From NCBI RefSeq assembly GCF_047496725.1, contig NC_132978.1, forward strand, positions 4,145,501-4,209,500: a stretch of 64,000 nucleotides of DNA. The letters are read 5' to 3'. This document shows, piece after piece, positions 1 to 12,965 of this stretch. Each line of letters starts with the position of its first letter. The first letter of the stretch is position 1. The position numbers and the translations under genes were made by a program. The notes beneath the pieces are model-generated. The model was not told the DNA's origin. It saw only the letters and a program-made list of their open reading frames with translations, and made no database searches. This DNA is from Anoplolepis gracilipes (Eukaryota > Arthropoda > Insecta > Hymenoptera > Formicidae).

Positions 1-129
1 GAGCATAATTGACCTATGCGTTGATTGAATCTGTAGTTATATGCAAATCTATATCATCATTTAAAACAAATCGTGTTATTAAAATTCGCCAGAAACTGTT
101 CGGAAGCATTGATAAGTTAATCATTTACT

Positions 130-131
<2 letters not shown>

Positions 132-176
<45 letters not shown>
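132..176. repeat. (AC)n microsatellite
   Basis: An uninterrupted AC run of about 22 units lies between AT-rich unique flanks. It is the only notable feature in the first 3 kb. Confidence 0.97.
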
Positions 177-178
<2 letters not shown>

Positions 179-3100
179 ATCGGTGTTTTTAAAATTGAAA
201 CAGACGAGACAGCAAAACAATTCGATTCAATAACGTTTAAATCTTCAACGTTGAACTGCTTTTATAATTGTCGACGATATGACAGATCCCATCAAGTTAT
301 ATTTTTTAAGCTACGCGAAATAAAATAACTGTATAAGCGTGAATATATGTATAAACACTATGATCCGACTTGTTTTGCACAAAGAAAAAGGAAACTAGCG
401 TAGAAAACATAGAAGAAGAAGAACAGGTCTTTCATAGAAGCGTTGATCAAGTTATAATTTTCGAATTCAGTAGTCATGCATATTTATATACATACATTTA
501 CATACAGTTGCATTAAATACTTCATTATGGGATTTTTTTGTAGATGTGTATTTTATTTTGAATTTAAACGTTTCTTCCAGGACAATCGATGACGATTTGT
601 ATCTGATCCGACAATCGTTATTTCTTGGCTCAGTAGTTGTTCAATATCTTTAGCGTCGAGATTAAGCTCATAGTTAATCCTTTCATACGAGCTGCAAGTT
701 TAACCTTTTACAAGGGTAAATGTATCATGCTGAATAAGAAGAGGAAGATACTTAGAATGTGTTTCTGAAAATTTTCCTAATCGATAGATATTTTTGTCAC
801 AAAAATGGAATGGAAAATAAGGATTGCAAGAATAAAAATGCGGTATATTTTTGTTTCAAATTTTATAAGACTCAATTATGTATGTCAATTTTATTTTACA
901 TTGATTTTGTTTTTACAACGATAATAGCCGCAAGAATTTTGTAATCTTGTTTTTATCGAAAGTCAATAGATCTTTCGTAACATTTTAATCTATAAGGTTA
1001 GAGAAAAGTTGTCTGATAATTGAAAAAATAATTCTATTTATAGCTGCTGTTTTAGCATACATATCAAATAGATATAACGTATTTTGTGATCAGTATTGCA
1101 TCAGTAACTTTTCCATCGTAGACCTCGAACAAAAAGTTTCTACTCGATCGACGGGAATAATATATCAAAATTTGCAGCTCCGGTTACGTCAGCTTATCAT
1201 TACGCATTATTTAGTATATCATTATCTTAATAATCAATAATAATTTTTAAAATAATAAACCTTTTATTTATCTTATATTTAAAAAATATCTTTTAAATAT
1301 ATTATCTTATAATTAGAATAAAAATATAATATTATTAAAATATATTAAAAAATGTAACTCACAGAAAGAGAAAGTACATTAAGTTATATATTATTGCATA
1401 AAGATCGTATCTTTTAAAATTTGTTATTATTTGTATTCTTAACGCATCCGTATTAGTTGTACATTTCATGGTTCGTCAATATCGTTTGAATTAACAATGA
1501 TATAAGCCTTTTTTAATAGATTCTAAAAGTTTCAACAGACTTTTATATTTTTATACTTGATTTTGTGTACAATCTCAAGATCAAAATCTTTGATTGTTTA
1601 AGAATCTGAAAAGTCTCTGTATCCGAAGCTATTCATGCTATTTTCTAAAGTTAAAATAGTTCCACTCGAATAAGTAAGTTGATATCTAAAAATCTAATCG
1701 AACTAGTTTCTTTTAGAATATGGAAACATATTCTCAGCTATTTGCTAAAGTTAAAGCGTTCCATTCAATTCAAGCGACTACAAAAATGTAACAATCTTCG
1801 ATCCAGCTGTGTTTGATCGCGCATACCACTTTCGTAAGATTACTTCTAAGGATGTATTATTGATTGATTATTTATTGAAAATATATGTATATATATTATA
1901 TATTAAAATAATAACAAAAAAATAATTTAATTTAAATTGTTTTTTTTTCAGTATCTGCTCACCTGGGCATAATTCTAAAACCAATTAAAAATTGTTTACA
2001 TAATTTTCATATATTTAGTTCTAATAAAAAATTACATATTGCAAAAATTACCTATTAATAAATATGATGAAGAAATATGGCTTCAGATAAAATTTTTTTT
2101 ATATATACTAACCAAAATTCTAAGAAGCAAAATTTTAATCGAAGATATGACTTATTATTATATTCTTCTAAAAACCTGCGATAAAATATAATATATAATT
2201 ATTAGATATGATAATTGAAAAATTGTTCGCTATTTTTATCATTGTTACAGTACGCTTTACATTATAGAAAACATTCACATTTAACACTTTTCTTTCATTT
2301 CAATTAAAAAGAGTATTAATTAAATAAACATTTTTTAAAATAAATAGAAACTTTAAAAATTATGTTATTTATTATTATTATATTTAAAAATACCTAAACT
2401 CTGTGTATAATAAACCAATTTATTTATTTATTCCAGCTATCATGATCATATAAATTAAGAAATATATTATATATATTTTTTCCATTAGAGAGTTTATTAA
2501 CTGTACATACTTATAGATACCATTCCAGTAGTGATATTGTAGTTGAAAATCACACCGATTGCTTCTATGTAATACTTGTTCAGTCCTAAGCAATGCGATC
2601 TTAATTAGAAGGCTGTTACATAACTAGAAAAAATGTTGAAATAGGTCTAATACTAAAAACATTTCTATAAGCTTAGAAAAGATTTCTTGAAATAATTCTT
2701 TATTAATTTTTTACAGCAAAATATTATCAGAAGCGTGCATATTAAAGTTTAGTAAATTATTTTTACGATAAATACATATGTATATATACATATCATAAAA
2801 CAGTTTTATTGACTTTTTACATACCTGGGAGTTTTATAGACATAATAAATTTCCGAAAGTTGAAAACACATACTGAGCATCGCCGTATACATTTTATGAC
2901 ATGACAGTATGTTTTAATGATTGCGTATAACATTGATATAAAAGTCTATATAAGACTGTATTATATTGTAGGTGTAGAAATTTTTAAACGTGTGAAGAAG
3001 AAAATATGTAATAAGTATGTTAAAAAATTCTATCAGAAATAATATTCTCTAAACTGTCATTTTGCCATTAATAACGAAACAAATCACAAATTTGTCTAAA

Positions 3101-3180
3101 ATTTATTTTCTCTTACGAGTCATCGTTATAAGCGCAACAATTGCAACACCGATCTTATAATATCGATCTCTTGAAAATTC
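177..3180. other. AT-rich spacer, no gene seen
   Basis: This stretch is very AT-rich with frequent stops in all six frames. The only open frames are short and low-complexity, for example a 61-codon frame at 759-944 that opens with GTG. I see no splice-flanked exon, RNA gene or transposon protein here. It reads as intergenic or intronic DNA. Confidence 0.7.
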
Positions 3181-4740
3181 TACAAAAAAAAAAGAAAAAA
3201 TAAAGAGAGAAGAGACTAATTAATGTGCTTTTACCTTTGTCGTGAATTGGCAGTTTCAATGCAGATATCACGCGATCGTAAAGCGTAGTGTGATTCAGTG
3301 GCTAATTATCAACCGACAGTCACGTCGCAGAAAAGAGCGCTGTAACATACTGTTAAGAAGGAGGTTTTCGAAGCGCGTACTTTCATTACTTAACCGTATT
3401 AGGAAATCCGCGTTTTGATCATTTCGTCCTGACTCGCTCGCTCTCTGTCAGCCTAATTAATCGCAAGGAAATTGAAAACCCATGGTTGGTACAGCACATA
3501 ATTTTAACGGCGAATGCCAGGCGCGTAAGTAAAATTGGCAGGTAATTGCTCTATTCCAGTTATATCACTCGCACGCGCAGGCGAATCAGTACGTGCATCG
3601 ACGAGTTGATATAAGTCTTTTCTGATAAGCGAGTATTTCGAAAGAGAGTATGCGAAGAATGTGATCTCTACTCTTACGGTCTTTGTAAGATTTAATTGTC
3701 GACGTATAGAAATTTATTATGCAATCGTAAATCCTTTTATAATTATAATTAATCAAATACATGTATTCTCTCAGCATTTCAATTTGATCTTCTAGATCCA
3801 CCTGTTTCTATTTACAACGAATGCAATTATATTGAAGCAAACTAAATTTATAATCCTTATCTAAACATGTACAACAATGTACGACATTATATTGGCTGTT
3901 AATAAATGGATTAATGTTAAATATATATATTCGTTAAGAGTACATCGAATCACAGTTATATAAATATTAGTCAAATTTTTCCTTATTTAATTCCTCTTTC
4001 TTCATTTTACTCATTAAATCCTGTATATATTACACATCTAATCTTTTTTGGTCTTCTAATTTTAAACGTGAAAAAACTTATGATGACTTTCAATCAACGA
4101 AAAGGTAGATACGAAATTACATTATATGTTAAATTACATGTCCGGGATTACGTGCGTAAATAGAAATGCCAAGTTCCGTTGAGACTTTCTCGCAGATAAA
4201 GTTCATTATACAATTTCGATTCCCACCCGGATAAATCATGAAAAAAACGAGGCGGACAGTCCGAAATCGCCCTCTCCTTCTGCTCGTTAAACGCGCGTGT
4301 TGTAAAATAAATTCTTGAGCATTCAAGTACACAGCACGCACGTATATAACGATCACGGTATGCCGGGAATGACGGCTGTCTTCGTTCATTTCCCATTTAT
4401 GACTGTATGTCAGCTAACAACGTGTACCCCACAATATAGATATGGCGTTAAATAATAGCTATCGCTACGTATATGTGCGTGCGATATATCCCACCTTATT
4501 AGGCTTATATATCTTCCACACTTTCTTAAAAATTTCTTCATTGAAAGGAACGTAGTATAACGCATTTCATTTCGCGCAATAAATTACACAAGTCACGTAA
4601 ATTTTACAATGTCCATTATATGCATAATAGTACTTGAATAATATTACATTACATTTTTATTATGAATGTTACAATCGATTTCAGTCTCTTTCCCATCTAT
4701 TCAAACTTTCTTTCATTTTATTCGCGCTTTTTTTTTTTCT
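3181..4740. other. mixed-composition spacer, weak exon-like patch
   Basis: Composition is moderately higher in GC at 3220-3620 and 4130-4400, and AT-rich elsewhere. On the minus strand, 3750-3801 reads through a short acidic peptide (VDLEDQIEMLREYM) that sits just after an AG dinucleotide and runs toward a GT. Without a polypyrimidine tract or a family match I do not call a gene. The two overlapping minus-strand frames at 4129-4396 have no recognisable domain. Confidence 0.5.
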
Positions 4741-4743
4741 CAC

Positions 4744-4769
4744 AAAAAAAAAAAAAAAAAAAAAAAAAA
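4744..4769 (+). repeat. poly(A) tract, 26 A
   Basis: A run of 26 A residues follows a T-rich segment at about 4729-4738. It could be a slippage-expanded homopolymer or the 3' tail of an old retrocopy, but no gene-like sequence is visible just upstream to support a retrocopy. Confidence 0.95.
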
Positions 4770-4839
4770 TAAAACAATATAACGAAGATACGATATATAA
4801 AACGTTATCGAGAATCTTTCATCTCCGCGATTTTGTACA

Positions 4840-5340
4840 ATTCAAGTGCAATTCGCGCACCGCCGTTCGATTTTTCTCGCCTCGCCCGCTCGCTCGCGTT
4901 CTCGATTTTTTTTTTATTATTTATTTTCACAAATCAGTTAACTCGTGTCGGGGCCGCGTGCGCAGATACGCTACAATTCTCTCGCATATATCCGCTCACA
5001 TATTAATGAGTCCGGCGGGGTGACTTGGTTCGCGAGCAGGCAAGCGTAAACGTTGAATAATAACTGCATTCCGCGCGTCGCACCGGTCGGTCGGTCGTCA
5101 TCTACCTCGTGTCCCGCGTGTATTGTACACGCATGCACGCGTGTGACAGCGGCGCGTGCAGCGAGTTGCGTGCGCGGACACACCGGTATATATACATATT
5201 ACCATAGCGAATGGTCGAGAAGGATTCACTGGTCCCGCGAACCGGAACGACGATGGATTCTTGTGTTGACCTCGTTCCTCGTCGCTTCCGGTCTGCACGT
5301 GACGTAAAGCCGCTAAATAGATTAAAGTCCTCGTGTTAGG
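4840..5340. promoter_or_regulatory. GC-rich island with TATA-like, E-box and CRE motifs
   Basis: A CpG-rich block stands out sharply from AT-rich flanks. It contains a TATATATA motif near 5186-5193, and an E-box CACGTG at 5296-5301 that overlaps the CRE-like octamer TGACGTAA at 5300-5307. Several open frames overlap on both strands, as expected when stop codons are rare, and none shows a family signature. A promoter or enhancer for an unseen transcript is a reasonable inference. Confidence 0.35.
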
Positions 5341-7029
5341 ACACACGAGAGAAGTCTCAGAATTTCTCGCACGCTATTACTCACAAATTGCTCGATCAAT
5401 TTCGAATGCTCTGTTAATTCTCGTTAATTAATTCGAAGTTAAAAAGCTCGCGTAAAAAATGTTTCTTAAAATCACGATTATTTATATGCATTTTATGCAT
5501 GACAGATTTAGTCGTAAAATCGTCATAAACCGATGTAATTCTTTTTTATAAGTCTAAAAAATCTGATAATTTTTAATTAAAATTATTAATTTTTAATTAC
5601 AATTGCCTGATAATTTTAATTCTCGCGTCTCGCAGACACACTTCTCTCGTATTATCAAATTGGCAATTTTTCGAAAGAATAATGATCACCAAATTGTTGT
5701 AATCGATAAGTTTAACGATATTGAAGATACTTCCTACAAATTGTCGATAATTTCCTCGCTGTTCTTCGATCCCATATACACGTCATAAGAATCTCTTTGT
5801 AGGGCTTTCTCTTAGCTTATAGGGAAGACCGCAGTGTCGCCGATATCCTAGAGCAGGGTTAACAACGAGCTCTGAGTTTTATACCTCGGACGTTTCTAGA
5901 CATTTTTATCCTCTTCTCATCGAAGATAAGAGTCGTGTGGTGCGCGAAGCGGAAGTCGTTTATCGAGACGACATGGTGAAATACAGTGGAAACTGATAAA
6001 TTTCGAGAGTACTCGTTGCACTCGCTGACACTTTTACCGATCAATATGGAGATAATTTGGCAGCGTAAATGATCTGTCGTATACCTTCTCTTGACATTCG
6101 GCTCGTGGTTAATAAGTATTCCATGACACAAAACAATCTGTAACAAAAAATGTTATAATAATCATTTTTAAATCGTAACTTTTCAGCTTAGGATCTTAAA
6201 ATAAGAAAATCTCTAATTTAGAATCAAACACTCTTGTACTCATATATATATGTTTCTATTTGTTAAAAGAAGAGTTTATTGATTGTAATATTGCATAACA
6301 GAAACAAAATGGATTTTTCTCGATAAATGTTATGTGCAAAATAAAATGTTAAAAATAATTAAGTTAATAAATTTATATAATATCAATCAATTACTGATTA
6401 AAAAAAGAAGGCCAATAAGAACCTGAAATAATGCTACTTGAAAATAATGCTTCAATGCTATATATTTATTCTTGCATATTATTTGATCGGGAAGACCACG
6501 AGTAAGAATATACATCATGGCAAGAATCTCAAGTTCTCCTATGTTCACTCTCCCACCCGCATATTTGCTCAAGATATATTCCACGTTCATATATAATTTT
6601 CTGCGTAATAAAATCGCATAAGGAAACAACGGTAGTCAGCTAATTTTGCAGCTTTATGGACCGAAACGGCTTTTACTATGTCATTAAAATCGTTTACCAT
6701 CTCCAGCATTAAATGCATATTTCGAACCACGATAACGTTACATCAGTTCACCATCTCACACTCGCCAACCTTTCCGCATGTTAAAAACCATATCGTATGT
6801 GACATCACCCTTACATACAAACATAATCAGATGTTAATGATAATAAATAGAGCAAGGATTTCTAGCTTAACAACTCTATAATTTAATTTCAATTAATAAT
6901 GACAACTTTGTGCGAGGTTCTTTGATATGAATGCGTTATATAAAATGAAACCATATATCTAATATTATTGAAAAATAGAGAGAATTCTTAAAACCAACAT
7001 TTCCACAAAAAAATGTTTACCTTTGTAAC

Positions 7030-7030
<1 letters not shown>
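5341..7030. other. AT-rich spacer, no gene seen
   Basis: No splice-flanked exon or known domain was recognised. A minus-strand frame at 5859-6146 and another at 6387-6629 lack any motif I can place. Nothing else stands out. Confidence 0.6.

Positions 7031-7061
<31 letters not shown>
7031..7061. repeat. (TA)n microsatellite
   Basis: An uninterrupted TA run of about 15 units in an AT-rich context. Confidence 0.97.
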
Positions 7062-7063
<2 letters not shown>

Positions 7064-7618
7064 TAATATTAACATAAATACATTTAAAGAAAAGATACGC
7101 GTAATGTCAATAGAATAAATCAACTGCACCCGTCGGGGAATAAAAGTCGAGGTAGGAGCGAGCAAATAGACAATGCAAGAATATGTGAAATCCGAATGCC
7201 ACACGTCGTGTAATAGCCATTCTGACTAGAATCGTTTAACGTCGATGGATGATTACGAGCTATAAAATCCGACGCAAAAACGCGCCGCTCTGAGCGTATG
7301 TAGAAGATATGTTCTGCTCGCTTTCATCGACGCTCGTTTGACTGACGTAAACCACACGATGCTTTAAAGTGCCGCAAAATTTTCTCGACATGCAGAAACT
7401 TTTGTGTGACGCGGTGCGTTTGAGTTGACGCCAATTTGCGAAAACTGCGACTATGCAAAAACGCTTTTTCATATATCGTGCTATCATGCTATTACCGTTT
7501 TACCAAATCCGCGAAAGTTTCGAGAATCGAGAATTACTTAATTATAAATGTAATATTATTATAAATGTAATAATTAAATATAATATTAATTATATTAAAA
7601 TTAAAATAAAAAATATTT

Positions 7619-7621
<3 letters not shown>

Positions 7622-7657
<36 letters not shown>
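7622..7657. repeat. (AT)n microsatellite followed by TTTA units
   Basis: About 18 AT units are followed directly by three TTTA-like units. The tract inflates a spurious open frame that spans it. Confidence 0.97.
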
Positions 7658-7661
<4 letters not shown>

Positions 7662-7699
7662 TTATTTATGTCATAATAAAGTAAGGAATGACCATAATT

Positions 7700-8400
7700 C
7701 ATTTATAAAATTTAATGTCTTTCTCCTGCATTTTTCTGTTGAAATAACGTTATCAGTGATATCCACGTGGCACGCAAAACAATCCGTAGCCGTTTTTCTC
7801 TCTCTTTCTTTTTTTGTTTCTCTTTCTCTCCGTAATAATACTTTCCACCGTAATGCATGTCGGCCGATAATGCATGTATTTGTGCGTTCACGAGAACGGC
7901 AGTTGTATCACCAAGTCCACAGCATCTTTCATTTCCCGTCCTTCCTCCGTCGAGCGTTGACAAAATCCCGGCATTATATCCCCGGAGTGGAACAATCTTT
8001 TACGCCTTAACGGCCCATAAAGACTGTCGGAAATTGTCCATTCCATCGCCGATATATTCTTCGTCAAAAGGAAGAAAAAAAAAATCCGTAGACGGTTGCG
8101 CGATCGCGGAAACGCGATTAAAACCGACGCTGCGATTCGTTAAGGCAAACGCCGCCGTTTCGCAATCTCACAAATACGAAGATACCGCGAATTAAATTTT
8201 CCACGGATTTTCGCCAACAAATGTAAAAGCCACCAACTTCCCTTTTGACTGCAATCCGACCCGCAGTTGCTGGCAAAAACAGCAAACGCAATAAACAGCG
8301 TGTCATTCGATCTTTTATTCACGATCGATAGTGCTCGCAATTTCGACGGATATCTATTCAACGCCGGTTTATGTCTTGCAGCCAATTTTCTAACTTTTAA
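7700..8400. other. GC-richer island, no gene recognised
   Basis: This island has a higher GC content than its flanks and open frames on both strands (about 112 codons plus at 7857-8195, about 81 codons minus at 8140-8385). None has a recognisable domain, signal peptide or cysteine pattern. The E-box CACGTG occurs near 7763. It may be regulatory or a non-coding exon. Confidence 0.35.
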
Positions 8401-8499
8401 CGATGATATGGTTTACGTGTCATTGAATGTGCATTTTGACATGACGATATTTTTGCGCAAAAACTTAACGATACTCACATAGTCGTTAAAAGTTGGAGA

Positions 8500-10840
8500 A
8501 TCGGTTCACTGAATATTTTAAAATCAAAACCACTTTTTAAATCAAACACCGGTGATTTTTTTTTTTTTTTCTATGAAGGCATAATTAATTTTCAAAATTC
8601 TCAAAAATTTCTTCATGCAGAAAGTCAAAGCAAACTCGACTCTCAAGATTAAAGAAAAAGTAAGTTCTATTATCTTCTTAGTCTTTGTCGCTTGGTACAA
8701 ATTTATAGTAAACCAGAAAAAGTTCATAAGTTTTAAGGATGTTTTATTTTTAAGATTTTTTAAATGTAATTTCTCCTTGTGCCAGATTAAGTTATAAACT
8801 AACAGTATTGAGAAGAATAACTTTTGAAATTTCCAGAGAGTTCACTCTACGTTTTGACCGTTAAAAAAGTTTCCTTCGAAAACATGCTATTCATTGAGTT
8901 TTCTGAACTTTTTATCTCCTTCGATGAGATTATAGCATTATTCTTCGGGATTAACGTTGTATCTCTGGTTATTACAGTTTTCCACCGTTTTAGTAGTCCA
9001 GAAATCTCCTACCTTTTTCTTTCTCCGTCGCACTCTATACGCTCGATAAGCTTAAAGGATTCTATCGGCTAGATTGCAGGATTTTGCTTGTGAAAATTCT
9101 GATTTACCTTTCTACATTGTTTGCAATAAACACAGCAATAAGCAACAAATAGTATACTATTTTAATCATTTGTCATCTAGATTGTCATCTCAATCCAGAG
9201 AAAACCTAATTTACAAATTGTTTTCTATGTATATATAATAAAATAAAAATAATAGGTTATTTATTTTATTCAAAAAATTATTCAAAATGATTCTATTAAG
9301 AAAAAAATTACTTTCTGTAGTAAATTGACCGTAAACGATTCAAACGTGAACCGAGCGTTTTTATAGCAATCTACATCTACAAGTAATTAGCTAATTTATA
9401 CAAATTTGGCTATTAATTACATATATATTAATTTATACAATAATTTTAAAGTGTAGTTTCTATATGTACAGAATAAAAACTTTCACGATTCAACGCTACA
9501 TACCATAAAACTTAATTTTACGCTTTCGCTTATTGCTATTTTTATAAGAGTCATGCCTTCTAAAACATATAATAACTTTGTAACAATGTAGAGATGCGAA
9601 AAGTTATATGATGGAATTTGTTAACTAACGTTATGAGATACAAAGTCGGAGTTACAAACTAAGGAACACTTACTCTACCTGGTGGAGGATCTAATCCTGG
9701 TCTGGATCAAAATTGTTATTAATAGTAAATAGTTTAAACATTTTTTTGAAAGTTTTCAAACAATTCAATTATATAAAAATTCAAATTTCTTTGAAGAAAT
9801 AAGATTAAAAGTTTTGAAAAAATATATTTAAAAATTTTTAATGTTTAGAAAAATCTGTTTTTATGTATATGTATATGTATGTATCTAAATACTGGATAAA
9901 ATTTTTTAGAGTCTCCAAAATAGAATTATATTATCTATATTTAGTAAATACGACATATAATAAAGAATGAATTGAAATGATAAAAAAATATACTTTATTT
10001 ATGCAAAAATAATATCTTATTTAATCTTCCCTTACTAAAGCAATTTCTTTATGAAAATATTTATCTTTATATAAAATATTTACCTTTAACTTTATTAAAT
10101 AGAAATAAAATAAGTTTATGAAACAGTAATTAAACCAAATAACATCACACATTTATAAAATATTTTTTACGATTGAAAAGCTCTGTTAAATATTTGATAT
10201 CTTTTTGAACAAAAATTGTATTACATATCTTTTATACTGTAAATGTATTACATATATTTTATATTGTAAAAATAGTGTACGTATATTAATTTTTAAAACA
10301 GCTAACAAGTTAATTAGTTAAGACATTCAAAACTTTCAGAAATTACTTGGTTTCGAATAATATTACAGACAATTCTCATCATATTATTCCAATGTGATTT
10401 AACATGTATTGAGACTATCACAATAAATTGTTCTCAGTTTTGGCCTGATCTCTGCGTTTGAAAAAGAAATTTTCATTTTTTTCAAAAAAGCGGAATATAA
10501 TATAGAAATAATTAAAAGAATAATAAACAAGTAATAAGAAATACTCTACTGGAAAACAATCTCTGAATGAAGATTGATATTGAGACAAATGTAATAGCGA
10601 ATGCTAGAAATAAGACGTAGCAATTAAATATAGCTATAAGCGCGAGCAGTTCTCTTTCTTGAGAGATTTCTTCACGATTTCCAAGAAAAGTTTGACAACG
10701 AAATGACAACCCTGGCCTTGATACATAACACGTGAATAGTAACGTGCAGCAATCGGAATGAACATTTCCGTCAGCCATTTTCCTTTTCACGGCAAAAATT
10801 ATAGTGCAGTTTCTCGCATTGCAACGAGCGCCGATCGCGA
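8500..10840. other. AT-rich spacer, no gene seen
   Basis: The sequence is AT-rich and without a convincing exon. A short GC-richer patch at about 9660-9712 can be read in one plus frame as a small Gly/Pro-containing peptide, but it is closed by stops on both sides and matches nothing I recognise. The 27-base tandem duplication is listed separately. Confidence 0.6.
10217..10270. repeat. 27-base tandem duplication (2 copies)
   Basis: Two adjacent 27-base units, both beginning TGTATTACATAT, differ at about two positions. The boundary falls at 10243/10244. It is a small local duplication in AT-rich DNA. Confidence 0.9.
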
Positions 10841-10849
10841 CCAATCTCC

Positions 10850-11300
10850 TCGATAATTCGATCGGTGGAATATAGGTTTGCTTGGTTTGCTGCTCGCTCG
10901 CTCGCTCGCTCGTTCACCGCGTACTTTTTGCCCGATCCGAAGGCATTGTGAGCCAGTTGCTTGCGCAATGATAGCGCGCTTACCGCCTCGCTCCCGATAA
11001 GTTCATGCTCTAGAATCCAGGCCGAAGGCGTTACCGCGTCTTATAAGCCTGGCGGTGTCTTCGGGAGTAGCGCGAGAATCGCCCTATTTGCACACGACCG
11101 GAAGCTAGATGACTCGTTGCCGGCAATGTAAATATCGCGGCGAGGGATATACGTCAGGCGGCAACGTGAACAAACATAACGGGAAACGTCTACGGAAGGC
11201 GTTTAACGCCAGAACATTCGTGGTACGAATAACGCGCATCAGACCGTGCATGAAAAGTATGATGGGGACGTTGATATGAAATTTAATCCGAATCAATCCA
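10850..11300. promoter_or_regulatory. GC-rich island with (CTCG)5
   Basis: A CpG-rich block is flanked by AT-rich DNA. It contains five perfect CTCG units at 10893-10912. No domain is recognised in the overlapping minus-strand frames at 10771-10968 and 11105-11296. The sharp composition step suggests a regulatory element or untranslated exon, but no direct promoter evidence is visible. Confidence 0.3.
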
Positions 11301-12860
11301 CGTTTGCTGAGTTATTATTAAATATACTCTGAGATATGCGCAAAGGGGAAGAAATATATATGAGACATTTTTCCGTCTCTCTCTCGTCAACTTTATTTAC
11401 TATATATTTTCAGACAAAAGCATTAGTACATGAAATCAGAAAAAAAATGTTACATTTTTATGAAGAATAAAAACATAATAAAATTATAGTCTTATGAGAG
11501 GAGACGAAAAGAATTTATTTTAAAGTTAAAAGTTTTAAACATTTAGATAAAAAAGATAAACATTAAAACATCTTGTTTTAATTGACAGCTTATAAATTTT
11601 GGAAAGATTTATCAATTATTACTAAATTCTTCTAATCAGAGATCCTTGAAACACTTGAATACAGATTTCATCTAGCTCAGTTTTATTTTTGAATATTTAT
11701 ATTATTTATTTGCTGATGCTATAAATCTAAATTTTTTGGATTAAATTCATGGTGCGATCTCCTGTCTTTTTGATTGAAAATTTTTTAAATTTATAATGCA
11801 TTTACGTTTGGGAACTAAACACTGTAATAGTATTTCGAAATGCATTCGAAATTTATATTCCCCATTTGCTTTGCGTAGAAATTATTTCACAATTTGATAA
11901 ATGCTGCAAAGCAAATACAGTAAAATACTCTGCCAATGAGACTATTATTTCATTACACGATACACGAGACATTAATGACTGATCAGAGAAACATAAGTCT
12001 CTTTGATTCCATTAGCTTCGATGGAGTTTTTCAAAATAATATTAAAATATAAACTGTAATTCGATGAATTAGTGAACTTCGAGAAAACGTAATATTACAA
12101 GTCGTACACCATCTGAAAATGTAATACGATTTATGACAGAAATAAATATCGATTTTATGAAATAGTTAGAATCAATTTGACTTTTATTTTCTCGTTTAAC
12201 AACAGAATGGGACTAAAATACACAACTCGATAAAATGGATAAACTCTCATAAATTTTAAAAAGACGCAACAGTACCGATGTCATTAAACTATCGTTAATT
12301 AATGCGTACAGTCAATTTTCGAACAAATGCCTCGTAAAATTACACTTCGACCAAGAAAGTTGTTTGCGTTAGAGTTTGGGAACAATTTCACGGTTTCACC
12401 GGAACATATGATTTGCTTACAATGCGATGCATAATATATGTAGTTGAAAGTTATTCTTTGGAAATAATGATTACAAATAGGAATTAGGAAGAAAGTAAAT
12501 AAACGTTCATCATAATACATAGATTGATAATTGAGAAAAATATCTTTCAATCTAAAAGAAATGTTTCCGGAAACTACAACTGTTTTTCTTTATTACTACT
12601 AATAAACAGAGCGCTTTTTATATAGTCTTAATTTTTTCAATATATTAAATAAATAAAGAAAGAAAAAGTCATCTTTTAAATACTTCTAACAATAAAGAAG
12701 TTTTTGATAAAAAGTACAAGCAATTTTAATATTGCACTTAAAACATATCTCTTAATATTTCAATTATTGTTATTTATTCTCCAATTAACATTTTAATAAG
12801 TTCTCTTACTGATAACAAATTTTCCTGCTTAATTTTCCTGCATGAAATAACGTCTTCCGT
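11300..12860. other. AT-rich spacer, no gene seen
   Basis: I see only short frames with no domain signature. The longest is an 83-codon minus frame at 12299-12550 with no recognisable product. Confidence 0.6.
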
Positions 12861-12870
12861 ATGTATAATA

Positions 12871-12878
12871 TGACGTCA
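12871..12878. promoter_or_regulatory. consensus CRE palindrome TGACGTCA
   Basis: A full 8-base CRE (CREB/ATF-type) site begins a 90-base GC-richer patch that ends near 12965. The patch also holds a short inverted repeat, AAAGGA with TCCTTT, at about 12908-12924. The site is exact; function is inferred only from the motif. Confidence 0.4.
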
Positions 12879-12965
12879 AGTTGCGAGTCGCGATCATGCG
12901 TTACATAAAGGAAGCTCTCCTTTAAAGCGTCGATCAGTTCTGCACAGGCGCACGAAAAAGTAGGT

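Noticed and set aside
4744..4769. Poly(A) tract as the tail of a retrocopy
   Set aside because: No transcript-like or polyadenylation-signal arrangement and no target-site duplication could be seen upstream.
7453..8010. 185-codon plus-strand frame
   Set aside because: It is held open by a TA microsatellite (Tyr-Ile run) and changes composition abruptly. No domain, and frames overlap on the other strand.
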